A stretch of DNA of 64,000 nt from Sphingomonadales bacterium (GTDB lineage: Bacteria; Bacteroidota; Bacteroidia; Flavobacteriales_D; Crocinitomicaceae), in contig VHBC01000004.1 of NCBI GenBank assembly GCA_016872115.1, positions 62,001-126,000 on the forward strand. Reading direction: 5' to 3'. The notes beneath the pieces are model-generated. The model was given only the letters and a program-made list of their open reading frames with translations, searched no databases and was not told the origin of the DNA. Each line of letters starts with the position of its first letter. Position 1 is the stretch's first letter. Positions 34,311 through 43,853 of this stretch are shown one piece after another. The position numbers were made by a program, and so were the translations under genes.

Positions 34311-34976
34311 TTAATTTAAAGTGCCAAGCTTTGTGAGTTTGGATTGTACTTTTTGCCCCAATTGCACATCAATTTTTGTGCCTAAAGGTAAAAATAAGTC
34401 GACCCTCGATCCAAATTTGATAAACCCAAATTCTTCACCTTGCGCAGCCTTATCTCCTGTCTGTGCATAGTAGCAAATGCGACGAGCCAAAGCCCCTGCT
34501 ATTTGACGAAATAAGATTTCAGTACCGTTTTCATGCTTCACAACATAAGTACTGCGTTCGTTGTCAGTGCTGCTCTTGGGATGCCAAGCGAAAAGAAAAA
34601 GGCCAGGATGGTATTTTGTATAAGTGACCTCCCCACTAATTGGGTAGTAATTGGCGTGCACATTCAGTGGTGACATAAAAATAGACACCTGTATGCGTTT
34701 ATTTTTAAAATATTCTGTTTCTTCTACTTCTTCGATGACCACCACTTTGCCGTCTGCAGGACACATAATGTCTTGCGATGTTCCCGTACAAGAGCGCTTA
34801 GGAATGCGAAAAAATTGAATAATCAGGTAGAGAAGCGTCGCAAAACCAAGCTCTAAAAATAGAAAAAGGCCAAAAATACAAGACGCAAGAAAATAGTAAT
34901 TAAGGGCGCTAAGACCTAAAAAAATCACAATACTCCCGAGCATAATGGCGCGTCCTTCGCGGTGAAAAGTTATCAT
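34311..34976 (-). CDS. psd: Phosphatidylserine decarboxylase family protein
   Basis: A 221-residue membrane enzyme of the short (archaetidylserine-type) decarboxylase family. The N-terminus ITFHREGRAIM is typical for Bacteroidota, two hydrophobic segments follow (about 11-55), and FIKFGSRVDLFLPLG near the C-terminus holds the Gly-Ser self-cleavage site that gives the pyruvoyl cofactor. It makes phosphatidylethanolamine. The start is ATG at 34976, overlapping the cdsA stop in ATGA; an in-frame upstream reading from 35006 lies within cdsA. Confidence 0.92.
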   Translation of the reverse strand: MITFHREGRAIMLGSIVIFLGLSALNYYFLASCIFGLFLFLELGFATLLYLIIQFFRIPKRSCTGTSQDIMCPADGKVVVIEEVEETEYFKNKRIQVSIFMSPLNVHANYYPISGEVTYTKYHPGLFLFAWHPKSSTDNERSTYVVKHENGTEILFRQIAGALARRICYYAQTGDKAAQGEEFGFIKFGSRVDLFLPLGTKIDVQLGQKVQSKLTKLGTLN

Positions 34977-35794
34977 TTCCAATAAAGATAAATTATAGAC
35001 CAACAATAAAAAAATGGTATCGTGAAAAGTGCCGCATCAAAACGGTCTAACACGCCGCCGTGACCCGGTAAAATTTTACCGCTGTCTTTGATCTGTAAAC
35101 TTCGTTTGAATAATGACTCTAGCAAGTCGCCAAAAACAGCGCCTGGTGCAATAATAAGTGCGGAAATCATCCAGAACAAGACCTCTCCTTTATTGATGTA
35201 AGTACCAATAATAAAACCCAACAAAAGGGTAAAGAGGATGCCTCCAACGGTGCCTTCCCACGTTTTTTTTGGTGAAATACGTTCAAAAAGTTTCCGCTTA
35301 CCGAATAATCGTCCAGAGAAATAGGCAAAAGAATCGTTGGTCCAAATCAAAAGGAACATACCGAGTACTTTTGGGAGCGGAGATGTGTCTCGGACATGAA
35401 GGTCAATGCTGAGATAAAAAGGCCCGACAACGTAAATAATCCCAAAAACCAAAACGGAGATATTCAATAAGGGATGTTGGTGTTTAGCCCAAAGTTCATT
35501 CAGAATAAGCGTAAAAAAAAGCGGAAAAATAAGGCTTAATGAAATGACTGAAAACCATTCAAAACTGATGCCCACCAATAATATATAGATGAAAATACCA
35601 ATGAAGATCCCGATTTCGCTAGAGACTTCAACGACTGGGTGTTGTTTAAAGAAATGGTAAAATTCCCACAAGCCAATCACCATGAAGACTGAAAAAACAA
35701 ATGCAAAAGCATAAGGATTCCAGAGCATAGAGCCGATAACAAGGGTGCCAAAAATGGTACCTGTGATCATGCGTTGCCCTAGATTTCCTATCAT
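34973..35794 (-). CDS. cdsA: Phosphatidate cytidylyltransferase
   Basis: A 273-residue polytopic enzyme making CDP-diacylglycerol, the precursor of PE via phosphatidylserine. The CdsA signature is near the C-terminus (APGAVFGDLLESLFKRSLQIKDSGKILPGHGGVLDRFDA, read in parts: GAVFGDLLESLFKR, then KDSGKILPGHGGVLDRFD). About eight hydrophobic helices precede it. It overlaps ftsH and psd by 4-base ATGA junctions, a tightly packed phospholipid operon. Confidence 0.93.
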   Translation of the reverse strand: MIGNLGQRMITGTIFGTLVIGSMLWNPYAFAFVFSVFMVIGLWEFYHFFKQHPVVEVSSEIGIFIGIFIYILLVGISFEWFSVISLSLIFPLFFTLILNELWAKHQHPLLNISVLVFGIIYVVGPFYLSIDLHVRDTSPLPKVLGMFLLIWTNDSFAYFSGRLFGKRKLFERISPKKTWEGTVGGILFTLLLGFIIGTYINKGEVLFWMISALIIAPGAVFGDLLESLFKRSLQIKDSGKILPGHGGVLDRFDAALFTIPFFYCWSIIYLYWK

Positions 35795-37839
35795 TCGCTG
35801 GCTTTTTCGTTGTTATCTTCGTGCTGAGCTGTATTTTGTTGCGCATCTTCGGCCGCAATGAAGTCCGAATCTTGAACACTTTCTTCATCGATTGCTACCA
35901 CTGCTTCTTGAATAGGTGTGGCTTTTTCTTCTTCAATTCGATCCCATTGGCGCTTACCAAAGATAGCTTCTAAATCTTCTTTAAAAATTACTTCAGAAGT
36001 CAAGAGGCGCTCTGCCAATTGTTCGAGTTTGTCTTGGTTCTCTGCAAGCAATTGCAATGCTCTTTGGTATTGCCCTTCTATGAGTTTACTCACTTCTTCG
36101 TCGATTACTTTAGCGGTATCTTCAGAATATGGTTTGGTAAAGACATCTCGGCCCTGAGAATCATAGTAAGAAATATTGCCAACGCGCTCGTTGAGACCGT
36201 ATATAGATGTCATGGCGTAGGCTTGTTTGGTCACGCGTTCTAGGTCGGAAAGTGCACCGGTTGATATGCGCCCAAAATTGAGTTGCTCAGCAGCGCGTCC
36301 ACCTAAAGTGGCACACATGTCGTCGAGTAATTGCTCTGTGGTGGTAATGCTGCGTTCTTCTGGTAAATACCAAGCCGCACCGAGCGATTGACCTCTTGGC
36401 ACAATAGTGACCTTTACCAAAGGATTGGCGTATTGTAGCAACCAAGAAACCGCTGCGTGACCAGCCTCGTGGAAAGCAATCGTTTTCTTTTCCTCTGGCG
36501 TAATGATTTTGTTTTTCTTCTCAAGCCCGCCTATGATTCGGTCTACAGCATCGAGGAAATCCTGTTTTTCTACTTGCGTTTTATTGTGGCGCGCAGCGAT
36601 TAATGCGGCCTCATTGCACAAATTGGCGATGTCAGCACCAGAAAAACCTGGCGTTTGTTTGGCTAAGAAATCGACATCGATTTCGGTAGATAATTTGAGT
36701 GGTTTGAGGTGTACACCAAAAATGGCAGTGCGCTCGTTGAGGTCAGGCATGTCGACATAGATTTGTCGGTCAAAACGTCCTGCGCGCATCAGAGCGCTAT
36801 CGAGGACATCGGCACGATTGGTTGCCGCCAAAATGATTACACCCGAATTGGTGCCAAAACCATCCATTTCAGTGAGGAGCTGATTGAGTGTGTTTTCGCG
36901 CTCGTCATTGGTGTTAAATCCGTTGTTTTTGCCTCTAGCCCGACCAATAGCGTCAATCTCGTCAATGAAAATAATGGCGGGAGCTTTTTCTTTGGCTTGT
37001 CGGAAGAGGTCGCGCACTCTGGACGCACCAACGCCTACAAACATCTCGACGAAATCCGAGCCTGAAAGAGAGAAGAATGGGACTTTTGCTTCGCCTGCAA
37101 CCGCTTTGGCAAGAAGGGTTTTACCAGTTCCTGGAGGGCCAACAAGTAGCGCGCCTTTTGGAATTTTTGCTCCGAGTTCGGTATATTTTTTTGGGTTTTT
37201 AAGAAATTCTACAATCTCTACAATTTCTTCCTTGGCGCCTTCAAGGCCGGCTACGTCTTTAAAGGTGACATTCGTACTTTTACCTTTTTCATAGACCTGA
37301 GCTCTTGATTTTCCAATGTTGAAAATTTGGCCGCCGCCGCCACCTCCGCCGCTGCCGCCCGACATGCGGCGCATAACGAACATCCAAATTAAGACGATGA
37401 TTCCAAACGGAAGTAAGTAGCCTAATACTTGGGCAATCCAATTGGTTTCAATGACGTTTTCGTAATCGTGGTAGCCGCGATCGTCAAGTGCTTTTTCAAA
37501 ATTGGCGTGATTGCCTATGTTTTCTAATTCAAAAACAACTTGATTTGGTCGCGCATTTTTGTTAGCCAAAAGCTTGCGCATTTTAGGAAAATCGAGGTCC
37601 TTGCGGCCATTGATGTAGTTTTCAGCGCTTTTTTTGAGTTGAAAACGCGCAGAACTTTGGTTAACGATTTTGACGTGTTTAACTCCTTTGGCCTCTACGA
37701 GGTCAAGTAGGGTTTCCTTGTATTTAAGCACGGCGGTGCTTTCGCTGTTGACATATAGGTGCGTGCTGACTAGTACGACGACGAACGCGACGTAAATCCA
37801 ATAGACGGACAGCGGATTTTTTCTTTTTTCTTCTGACAT
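35791..37839 (-). CDS. ftsH: ATP-dependent zinc metalloprotease FtsH
   Basis: A 682-residue membrane AAA+ protease. There are two N-terminal helices (about 12-30 and 133-156) around a periplasmic segment, a Gly-rich linker (161-170), Walker A GPPGTGKT at 234-241, Walker [11 protein letters not shown], the [26 protein letters not shown] in two parts, and the zinc site HEAGH at 457-461. It degrades membrane and unfolded proteins. The C-terminal ~60 residues are acidic and variable. Its position with rsfS, cdsA and psd is the usual Bacteroidota order. Confidence 0.96.
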   Translation of the reverse strand: MSEEKRKNPLSVYWIYVAFVVVLVSTHLYVNSESTAVLKYKETLLDLVEAKGVKHVKIVNQSSARFQLKKSAENYINGRKDLDFPKMRKLLANKNARPNQVVFELENIGNHANFEKALDDRGYHDYENVIETNWIAQVLGYLLPFGIIVLIWMFVMRRMSGGSGGGGGGGQIFNIGKSRAQVYEKGKSTNVTFKDVAGLEGAKEEIVEIVEFLKNPKKYTELGAKIPKGALLVGPPGTGKTLLAKAVAGEAKVPFFSLSGSDFVEMFVGVGASRVRDLFRQAKEKAPAIIFIDEIDAIGRARGKNNGFNTNDERENTLNQLLTEMDGFGTNSGVIILAATNRADVLDSALMRAGRFDRQIYVDMPDLNERTAIFGVHLKPLKLSTEIDVDFLAKQTPGFSGADIANLCNEAALIAARHNKTQVEKQDFLDAVDRIIGGLEKKNKIITPEEKKTIAFHEAGHAAVSWLLQYANPLVKVTIVPRGQSLGAAWYLPEERSITTTEQLLDDMCATLGGRAAEQLNFGRISTGALSDLERVTKQAYAMTSIYGLNERVGNISYYDSQGRDVFTKPYSEDTAKVIDEEVSKLIEGQYQRALQLLAENQDKLEQLAERLLTSEVIFKEDLEAIFGKRQWDRIEEEKATPIQEAVVAIDEESVQDSDFIAAEDAQQNTAQHEDNNEKASE

Positions 37840-37850
37840 TTGGGTGGAGA

Positions 37851-38225
37851 TTATAGGTTGGGGAGATCAGTTCTTTTGGCATCGGCCCAAAGGTCTTCGA
37901 TGTCGTAAAACGAGCGTGCATCTTTGTAGAATATGTGACAAACTACATCGATATAGTCGAGGAGTATCCACTCTGAGTTGGATTTACCTTCTGTGTGCCA
38001 TGGTTTTTCTTTTAGTTTTTTCCGGGTATTGCGTTGAACGGCATTGGCAATACCATCTATTTGCGTGCTAGATTCACCGCTGCAAATTACAAAAAAATCG
38101 CAGACAGCGCTGTCGAGTTGACGTAGATCTAAAATGGTGATGTCTTGTGCTTTGTTGTTTTGCATCCCCTCAACAATTGCATCAACGAGTAATTCTGAAG
38201 GGTCTAATTTTTTCTTTTTTGCCAT
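37851..38225 (-). CDS. rsfS: Ribosome silencing factor RsfS
   Basis: A 124-residue protein that binds L14 and blocks subunit joining. Features are the LVDAIVEGMQNNKAQDITILD start, the CDFFVICSGESSTQIDGIAN motif, and VVCHIFYKDARSFYDIEDLWADA, the core RsfS/Iojap pattern. It begins the rsfS-ftsH-cdsA-psd unit, 11 bases before ftsH, with its own -7 box (TAGTTTTG, 38249-38242). Confidence 0.93.
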   Translation of the reverse strand: MAKKKKLDPSELLVDAIVEGMQNNKAQDITILDLRQLDSAVCDFFVICSGESSTQIDGIANAVQRNTRKKLKEKPWHTEGKSNSEWILLDYIDVVCHIFYKDARSFYDIEDLWADAKRTDLPNL

Positions 38226-38229
38226 TCTA

Positions 38230-38262
38230 TTGTTTCTATTACAAAACTAACTGATAAATTTG
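38230..38262 (+). promoter_or_regulatory. Candidate birA promoter
   Basis: TTG at 38230-38232 and TAAATTTG at 38255-38262 are 22 bases apart, within the tolerated spacing. The -7 is 19 bases before the birA ATG. It overlaps the divergent rsfS promoter. Confidence 0.4.
38242..38249 (-). promoter_or_regulatory. Candidate rsfS operon -7 element
   Basis: The minus strand reads TAGTTTTG, a match to TAnnTTTG, 16 bases before the rsfS ATG. No clear -33 box is seen. Confidence 0.35.
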
Positions 38263-38281
38263 AATCCTTTTTATTTTCTCA

Positions 38282-39004
38282 ATGACCAAATTTGGTTCTG
38301 TACTTATTCAGTTAGCATCGGTCGATTCTACCAACAATTATGCTGCCAATCTCATAGAACAAGGCAGCTGCCAAGATGGTTCGGTAATAATGGCAGATTA
38401 TCAAACCCATGGGCGTGGGCAGCGTGGCAATTCATGGCAGTCTGTCAGTTCTAATTTGTTGTTTACCCTCGCTTTTCAACCCAAGTTCGTGTTGGAAGAG
38501 CAAATACGCTGTTCCTGGTACGTAGCGCTTGTGTGGCAGCAATGTTTGCGACGTTTTAATGTTGCTGCACAAATTAAGTGGCCTAATGATCTCTTTGTAA
38601 ATGGCCAAAAGATTGGGGGAATTCTAATCGAACAGCAATTGAAGGGTCAACAAATTGATTGGTGCCTTGTTGGTTGTGGTTTAAATATCAATGAAGCCCC
38701 TACAAATTTGAAAGCAACATCTCTATTTAACGAACTCGGTCAAAAATTTAAACCACTAACGGTATTATTGGAGTTTCTCGACCTGCTCAATGGACAACAG
38801 GCCCTTCTCTATGGCGACTTCTCTGTTTTAAAAGCCAGGTATGAAGCTGAACTCTATTTGAAAGGTGTTGAACACAGTTTTAAACACGCAGATGGAACAT
38901 TTTTCAAAGGGAAAATCATGGGTGTGACGGAGAATGGAATGCTTCAAATAGAAACCGAACAGCAAACACAAACTTTTGAAAATCAGCAAATCAAGTTTGC
39001 TTAA
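38282..39004 (+). CDS. birA: Biotin--[acetyl-CoA-carboxylase] ligase
   Basis: A 240-residue biotin protein ligase without the N-terminal DNA-binding repressor domain (so group I). The biotinyl-AMP loop is GRGQRGNSWQS, with KWPNDLFVNGQKIGGILIEQ and LVGCGLNIN as further signatures. It attaches biotin to BCCP of acetyl-CoA carboxylase and similar carrier domains. The stop overlaps the convergent SRPBCC-like gene by 4 bases. Confidence 0.93.
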   Translation: MTKFGSVLIQLASVDSTNNYAANLIEQGSCQDGSVIMADYQTHGRGQRGNSWQSVSSNLLFTLAFQPKFVLEEQIRCSWYVALVWQQCLRRFNVAAQIKWPNDLFVNGQKIGGILIEQQLKGQQIDWCLVGCGLNINEAPTNLKATSLFNELGQKFKPLTVLLEFLDLLNGQQALLYGDFSVLKARYEAELYLKGVEHSFKHADGTFFKGKIMGVTENGMLQIETEQQTQTFENQQIKFA

Positions 39005-39405
39005 AGCGCTTTTAATTCTTCGGCAAGATTCATTGCCATTTGAGCGATTAATTTTTGTAGTGGTTTCTCTACCAGCATTTTCATCATCATGTTCAAGTCT
39101 GCCGAGATTTCGATATGACCGCAAGTTGCATTCTCTGCCTCTTGGAGTTTAACATAAAGATCAGATGCAAAAGGATTGCTCTTCACGCCTTTGAAATGCA
39201 GCTCACAGTCTTGTGTAGGTTGTATCTCGAGTCCGAGTTGTATTTGACCTGCCGCTTTGAATGAAAAGCCGGTTGGTGTATGTTGAAAGTCAGTGATTTG
39301 CTCAGAAGGCAAAATATGTTGGTAATGCTCAGTTTGAGCTAAATAAGAGCGAACCTTTGAGAGCGGCGCTTGCAACAAAAACTCTTGACTCTTAAGGGTT
39401 ACCAT
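39001..39405 (-). CDS. SRPBCC-like (START-fold) hypothetical protein
   Basis: A 134-residue soluble protein. The alternating strands and the final long helix (MMMKMLVEKPLQKLIAQMAMNLAEELKAL, of which MVEKPLQKLIAQMA is the core) resemble the helix-grip fold of SRPBCC/polyketide-cyclase-like proteins. No ligand can be predicted. It ends overlapping birA by 4 bases on the opposite strand and starts 9 bases after the pyrE stop, so it is cotranscribed with pyrE. Confidence 0.72.
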   Translation of the reverse strand: MVTLKSQEFLLQAPLSKVRSYLAQTEHYQHILPSEQITDFQHTPTGFSFKAAGQIQLGLEIQPTQDCELHFKGVKSNPFASDLYVKLQEAENATCGHIEISADLNMMMKMLVEKPLQKLIAQMAMNLAEELKAL

Positions 39406-39414
39406 TTGACGGTT

Positions 39415-40056
39415 TTACTGCATCCAGGCGCTTGGGTTATTGCGCCAAGCTTTTAGTGTCACTTCGTCGGTTTCACTGACGTAATTGGTTTTAGTAGCGA
39501 CATCGATCAATGTTCCGTAATCGGTTAGGCAAACGTAAGGGCAATTGGCCTCGATAAAATGCTGTTCAGCAAGTGCAAAACCGTATGTAAAAGTGGCGAT
39601 AAGTCCTTTCACTTCTAGACCGCCTGCTCGGAGTGCTTCAACGGCTTTTAAGCAACTGCCTCCTGTAGATATGAGGTCTTCAATAACGACCACTCTTTGT
39701 CCTTCTTGGTAAGCACCTTCAATGAGGTTTTCCATGCCGTGACCTTTTGCCGCACTGCGCACATAAATGAATGGCAAACCAAGTTCTTGTGCCACCAAAG
39801 CACCTTGGGCAATTCCCCCAGTGGCCACACCTGCAATTACATCGGGCTTCCCAAAATTGTCGAGAATTGTTTGTGCATAACCTTGGCGTATGTGGGTGCG
39901 TACTTCAGGAAAACTCAACGTAATGCGGTTGTCGCAATATATAGGTGATTTCCATCCTGAGGCCCAAGTAAATGGTTTGTCTGGTTGAAGGCGTACTGCT
40001 TTTGTTTTGAGGAGCAATTCTGCTACCTTTAGGCTCAAATCTTTATTGACATTCAT
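39415..40056 (-). CDS. pyrE: Orotate phosphoribosyltransferase
   Basis: A 213-residue enzyme converting orotate plus PRPP to OMP in pyrimidine synthesis. Signatures are FTWASGWKSPIYCDNR, IAGVATGGIAQGALVA, FIYVRSAAKGHGMEN and the PRPP-binding VVVIEDLISTGGS. The start at ATG 40056 (NVNKDLSLKVAELL) fits the family; an in-frame extension to 40080 reads into the divergent gene. The ATG shares two bases with the start codon of the NUDIX gene on the other strand. Confidence 0.95.
   Translation of the reverse strand: MNVNKDLSLKVAELLLKTKAVRLQPDKPFTWASGWKSPIYCDNRITLSFPEVRTHIRQGYAQTILDNFGKPDVIAGVATGGIAQGALVAQELGLPFIYVRSAAKGHGMENLIEGAYQEGQRVVVIEDLISTGGSCLKAVEALRAGGLEVKGLIATFTYGFALAEQHFIEANCPYVCLTDYGTLIDVATKTNYVSETDEVTLKAWRNNPSAWMQ
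40001..40031 (+). promoter_or_regulatory. Candidate NUDIX gene promoter inside pyrE
   Basis: TTTG at 40001-40004, then a 19-base spacer and TACCTTTA at 40024-40031 (last base differs from TAnnTTTG). The transcript would start near 40036, antisense to the first ~20 bases of pyrE. Confidence 0.4.
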
Positions 40057-40651
40057 GGTGCAAAAATACAAAGTTTTCATTGAATCAAACTACATCATTT
40101 TTACTGATGTCGATGTTGGTTTACCAAATTGGAAAGGTGCAGCGCCAAGATCTTTTTTGGAATTGTCACTTTCATTTCAAAATGAAGCGTCGTATCAAGT
40201 TCTTTTCTCCAACCCAAAAGACCAAATGCATTCTTTTTTTGCTGCATTCAAGAAAATAAACACAGCAGGCGGGTTAGTAGAAGAACCGCAAATGCACACT
40301 TTTCTTTGGATTTCGCGTTTTGGATTTTTGGATTTGCCAAAAGGAAAAATTGAAAAAGGAGAAGAGACACTGCTTGCGGCTATCCGTGAAATTCAAGAAG
40401 AAACGGGTCTTTCTGGGCGTTTTTTACCCGTTAGATCTCTTCAAAATACCTATCATGTATATTCTTTTAACAAGCGCTCCATTTTCAAAGAAAACAATTG
40501 GTTTCATTTCAAATATGAGGGTCCGTTGGAGGTGCGGCCACAATCAGAGGAGGGGATAAACGCAGTTTATTGGCTTGACGAAGCGCAATGGCGACAACGG
40601 CTCCACGAAACCTATCCAGGTCTTCAAGAAATGTTATCCGATTGTTTTTGA
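40055..40651 (+). CDS. NUDIX hydrolase
   Basis: A 198-residue protein with a perfect Nudix box at residues 97-119 (GX5EX7REUXEEXGU; begins GKIEKGEE and ends REIQEETGL), so it hydrolyses a nucleoside-diphosphate-linked compound. The ~90-residue N-terminal part (VQKYKVFIESNYIIFTD) is a family-specific domain seen in Bacteroidota NUDIX proteins. The start is ATG at 40055, whose ATG overlaps the pyrE start codon in the sequence CATG. A longer reading from 40007 is antisense to pyrE and lacks support. Confidence 0.9.
   Translation: MVQKYKVFIESNYIIFTDVDVGLPNWKGAAPRSFLELSLSFQNEASYQVLFSNPKDQMHSFFAAFKKINTAGGLVEEPQMHTFLWISRFGFLDLPKGKIEKGEETLLAAIREIQEETGLSGRFLPVRSLQNTYHVYSFNKRSIFKENNWFHFKYEGPLEVRPQSEEGINAVYWLDEAQWRQRLHETYPGLQEMLSDCF
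40061..40089 (-). promoter_or_regulatory. Candidate pyrE promoter with start site at the ATG
   Basis: The minus strand has TTTG (40089-40086), a 17-base spacer and TATTTTTG (40068-40061), then 4 bases and the pyrE ATG at 40056. Both boxes fit the consensus. It lies within the first codons of the NUDIX gene. Confidence 0.5.
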
Positions 40652-40748
40652 AGTTGAAAGTTACTTGCTAAAAATGTGTTAATTTTACTTCAAAGCAAAC
40701 TGATTTACGTATCATTGCTTTTCAAATGAAAATTAAAATCTCAAACAA

Positions 40749-41162
40749 ATGAAATACCTACACCTCTCTTTGTTTTTTGTCCTTACCCAATTGTTGTTTG
40801 CACAAGCGCAAGATGCTTCTAAAAAAGCAACTCAGCCTGCTTTGCGTTTTACTGTACTAGAAATTGAGCGCCAAAATATCCCATATGGTTCGGAAGACCT
40901 TTTTGTTTTTGAGTTCAAGAATACCTCCAAAAAAGCGGCAGTTATTTCAAACGTACAAACAAGTTGTGGCTGCACCGCTGCTGAAAAGCCAGAAACACCA
41001 ATTCGCAAGGGGAAGAAAGGTGTTATAAAAGTTCATTACGACACCAAGCGTGTGGGCGCTTTTACCAAAACCATCACTGTTTTCTCGAACGTTGGTGATC
41101 CAATCGTTTTGACCATCAAAGGCACTGTCCTTACACCATCTGATTCTCCGGTTACCAACTAG
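40749..41162 (+). CDS. DUF1573 domain protein
   Basis: A 137-residue exported protein: signal peptide MKYLHLSLFFVLTQLLFAQ, then an immunoglobulin-like DUF1573 domain with the hallmark SCGCTAAEKPETPIRKG and KVHYDTKRVGAFTKTITVFSN. The CGC cysteines are conserved. The function is unknown; it is very common in Bacteroidota, often in several copies. Confidence 0.88.
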   Translation: MKYLHLSLFFVLTQLLFAQAQDASKKATQPALRFTVLEIERQNIPYGSEDLFVFEFKNTSKKAAVISNVQTSCGCTAAEKPETPIRKGKKGVIKVHYDTKRVGAFTKTITVFSNVGDPIVLTIKGTVLTPSDSPVTN

Positions 41163-41194
41163 AGCGCAGCTGCTGTGCGCGCTTAGATATTTGC

Positions 41195-41202
41195 TATCTT
41201 TG
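41195..41202 (+). promoter_or_regulatory. Candidate valS -7 element
   Basis: TATCTTTG, 18 bases before the valS ATG, matches TAnnTTTG. Confidence 0.4.
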
Positions 41203-41220
41203 CCACTTTAAGACGAAGTC

Positions 41221-43845
41221 ATGGAGATTGCAAAGACCTACGAGCCACAGCACGCACAAGAAAAATGGTACCAATATTGGTTAGAAAAGGGATATTTTCA
41301 TTCCACTCCTGACCACCGAGAGCCCTACACCATTGTGATTCCCCCGCCAAACGTCACCGGCGTTTTGCACATGGGTCATATGCTCAACAATACCATTCAA
41401 GATGTTTTGGTGCGCCGTGCGCGTATGCTTGGCAAAAATGCGTGTTGGGTGCCCGGCACAGACCACGCCTCAATTGCTACTGAAGCGAAAGTTGTCCAAA
41501 AACTAAAAGCTGAAGGCATCTCCAAAGCAGACCTCACTCGAGAAGAATTTTTAGCGCATGCCTTTGAATGGAAAGAAAAGCATGGCGGCATTATCCTCGA
41601 ACAACTCAAACGCCTAGGTGCTTCTTGCGATTGGGAACGCACGCATTTTACCATGGACCCCGAGTACTCTGAGTCCGTGATTTCGGTTTTTATTGATCTT
41701 TTTGAGAAAGATAAAATTTACCGTGGCATTCGCATGGTCAATTGGGACCCAGAAGCCCTTACAGCGCTATCTGATGAAGAAGTCAATTACAAAGAAGTCA
41801 ATTCGAAGCTTTTCTACGTGCGCTATCAAGTGGTTGGTGCTTCAGATCAATGGCTCACTATTGCCACAACGCGCCCTGAGACCATTCTCGGCGATACCGC
41901 TATTTGCGTGCATCCCGAAGACGAACGCTATGCGCAGCTCGTTGGAAAAACCGTTATGGTGCCACTCGTTAATAGAGAAATTCCAGTAATTGCCGATGCT
42001 TACGTAGATCCTTCATTTGGAACAGGTTGCTTAAAGGTTACCCCGGCTCATGACCCCAACGACTACGAACTCGGCCAAAAACACAATCTGCCTAGTATAG
42101 ATTTGTTCAATGACAATGGTACGCTCAACAACAACGGCGCTCAATATGCGGGCCAGGATCGTTTCGAAGTTCGAAAGGCTATAGAAAAAGAACTTAACGA
42201 TAAAGGGTTTTTGGTTAAAACCGAAGACATCATCAACAAGGTAGGATTTTCTGAACGCACCAATGCAGTGATTGAACCGAAATTATCTTTGCAATGGTTT
42301 GTTTCCATGAAAGATTTGGCTGCGCCTGCTCTTGAAAACGTCATGAATGGCAACATTCAGTTTCACCCGGATAAGTTCAAAAATACGTATCGCCATTGGA
42401 TGGAAAACGTCAAAGATTGGTGTATCTCGCGTCAGCTTTGGTGGGGGCACCGCATACCAGCTTGGTATTACAGCGATCGCCCTTCAGATTACGTGGTTGC
42501 CAAAACCCAACAAGAAGCACTTGAATTGGCAAGCCAGAAGGCGGGCAGGCCAATAAATGCAACCGAATTGCGCCAAGACGAAGACGTGCTCGACACCTGG
42601 TTTTCGAGTTGGTTATGGCCCATTTCCGTATTTAATGGACTCACACAGCCCAACAATCCAGAAATAAAATATTACTACCCAACCAATGACCTCGTAACCG
42701 CGCCAGAAATAATGTTTTTTTGGGTGGCCCGAATGGCCATTGCAGGTTATGAATACATGGGGCAGCAGCCCTTTAAAAATGTTTACTACACGGGTATTGT
42801 ACGGGATAAGCTGGGACGTAAAATGTCCAAATCTTTGGGTAATTCCCCTGATCCAATTGAACTTATTAACCAATACGGCGCCGATGGCGTTCGCGTGGGC
42901 ATTCTCATTTCGTCTCCGGCTGGCAACGACCTACCATTTGATAGTTCGCAATGCGAACAAGGCCGAAATTTCACCAATAAAATCTGGAACGCGTATCGCT
43001 TGGTTACTTCTTGGGAAGTCCGCGAATTTCAGCAGCCGCTTTCAAGTAAAGTTGCTGTTGAATGGTTCGACAACCGTTTCAATCAAGTCTTAGCAGAAAT
43101 CAATGACAATTTTGATAAATTCCGCATCTCAGATGCATTGATGTCCACCTATAAACTCGTCTGGGACGACTTCTGTTCGTGGTACCTCGAAATGATCAAG
43201 CCGGGCTACCAACAACCTGTTGACCATCAAACCCTGGAGCAAACACTGGATTTCTTTGAGCGTATTCTCAAAATCATGCATCCGTTCACGCCATTTGTTG
43301 CTGAGGAGGTATATCATGCGCTTCGTGAACGCCAAAATGGCGACGACATTGTTATTGCCCAATGGCCAACAGCTCATTTTTCAAAGCATGAACCCTTAGC
43401 GGCCTTTGCTTTCAATGAAAAAGTGATTACCCAGATACGCAATATTCGAAAACAAAATAATATTGCCACGAAAGTTCAACTAGAGCTCTACATCAAAGCC
43501 CCTTCTGAAAAAGCCAGTGAGGTGGACAGCATCCTGATCAAAATGGGTAATCTATCGACTTTGCAATATGTCCAAGAGAAGGTTGCTCAGTCAAATAGCT
43601 TCATTGTCGATGGTATTGAGTTTTTTATTCCTTTTGGTGAACAAATCGACATCGAAGCGGAAAAGAAGAAAATTGAGGAAGAGCTCAATTACGCCAAAGG
43701 ATTCTTAAAAAGCGTTTACGGTAAACTCCACAACGAAAAATTCATGTCTGGTGCACCAGAAGCGGTAGTTGCCAATGAAAGAAAAAAAGAAGCCGATGCA
43801 CTCGCAAAAATTGCCATCCTCGAAGAAAAGTTGGCAAGTCTTTAA
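41221..43845 (+). CDS. valS: Valyl-tRNA synthetase
   Basis: An 874-residue class I synthetase. The HIGH-type motif is [14 protein letters not shown] near residue 45, the KMSKS loop is [11 protein letters not shown] near residue 535, and the editing domain has [14 protein letters not shown] around 220. The last ~70 residues form the ValS coiled coil ([17 protein letters not shown]). It charges tRNA-Val. Length is typical for Bacteroidota. Ends 8 bases before the convergent OmpA-like gene. Confidence 0.97.
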   Translation: MEIAKTYEPQHAQEKWYQYWLEKGYFHSTPDHREPYTIVIPPPNVTGVLHMGHMLNNTIQDVLVRRARMLGKNACWVPGTDHASIATEAKVVQKLKAEGISKADLTREEFLAHAFEWKEKHGGIILEQLKRLGASCDWERTHFTMDPEYSESVISVFIDLFEKDKIYRGIRMVNWDPEALTALSDEEVNYKEVNSKLFYVRYQVVGASDQWLTIATTRPETILGDTAICVHPEDERYAQLVGKTVMVPLVNREIPVIADAYVDPSFGTGCLKVTPAHDPNDYELGQKHNLPSIDLFNDNGTLNNNGAQYAGQDRFEVRKAIEKELNDKGFLVKTEDIINKVGFSERTNAVIEPKLSLQWFVSMKDLAAPALENVMNGNIQFHPDKFKNTYRHWMENVKDWCISRQLWWGHRIPAWYYSDRPSDYVVAKTQQEALELASQKAGRPINATELRQDEDVLDTWFSSWLWPISVFNGLTQPNNPEIKYYYPTNDLVTAPEIMFFWVARMAIAGYEYMGQQPFKNVYYTGIVRDKLGRKMSKSLGNSPDPIELINQYGADGVRVGILISSPAGNDLPFDSSQCEQGRNFTNKIWNAYRLVTSWEVREFQQPLSSKVAVEWFDNRFNQVLAEINDNFDKFRISDALMSTYKLVWDDFCSWYLEMIKPGYQQPVDHQTLEQTLDFFERILKIMHPFTPFVAEEVYHALRERQNGDDIVIAQWPTAHFSKHEPLAAFAFNEKVITQIRNIRKQNNIATKVQLELYIKAPSEKASEVDSILIKMGNLSTLQYVQEKVAQSNSFIVDGIEFFIPFGEQIDIEAEKKKIEEELNYAKGFLKSVYGKLHNEKFMSGAPEAVVANERKKEADALAKIAILEEKLASL

Positions 43846-43853
43846 ACGTTAAG

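Noticed and set aside
41162-41220. GCGCAGCTGCTGTGCGC as a terminator after the DUF1573 gene
   Set aside because: The stem is only about five base pairs and no T-run follows.
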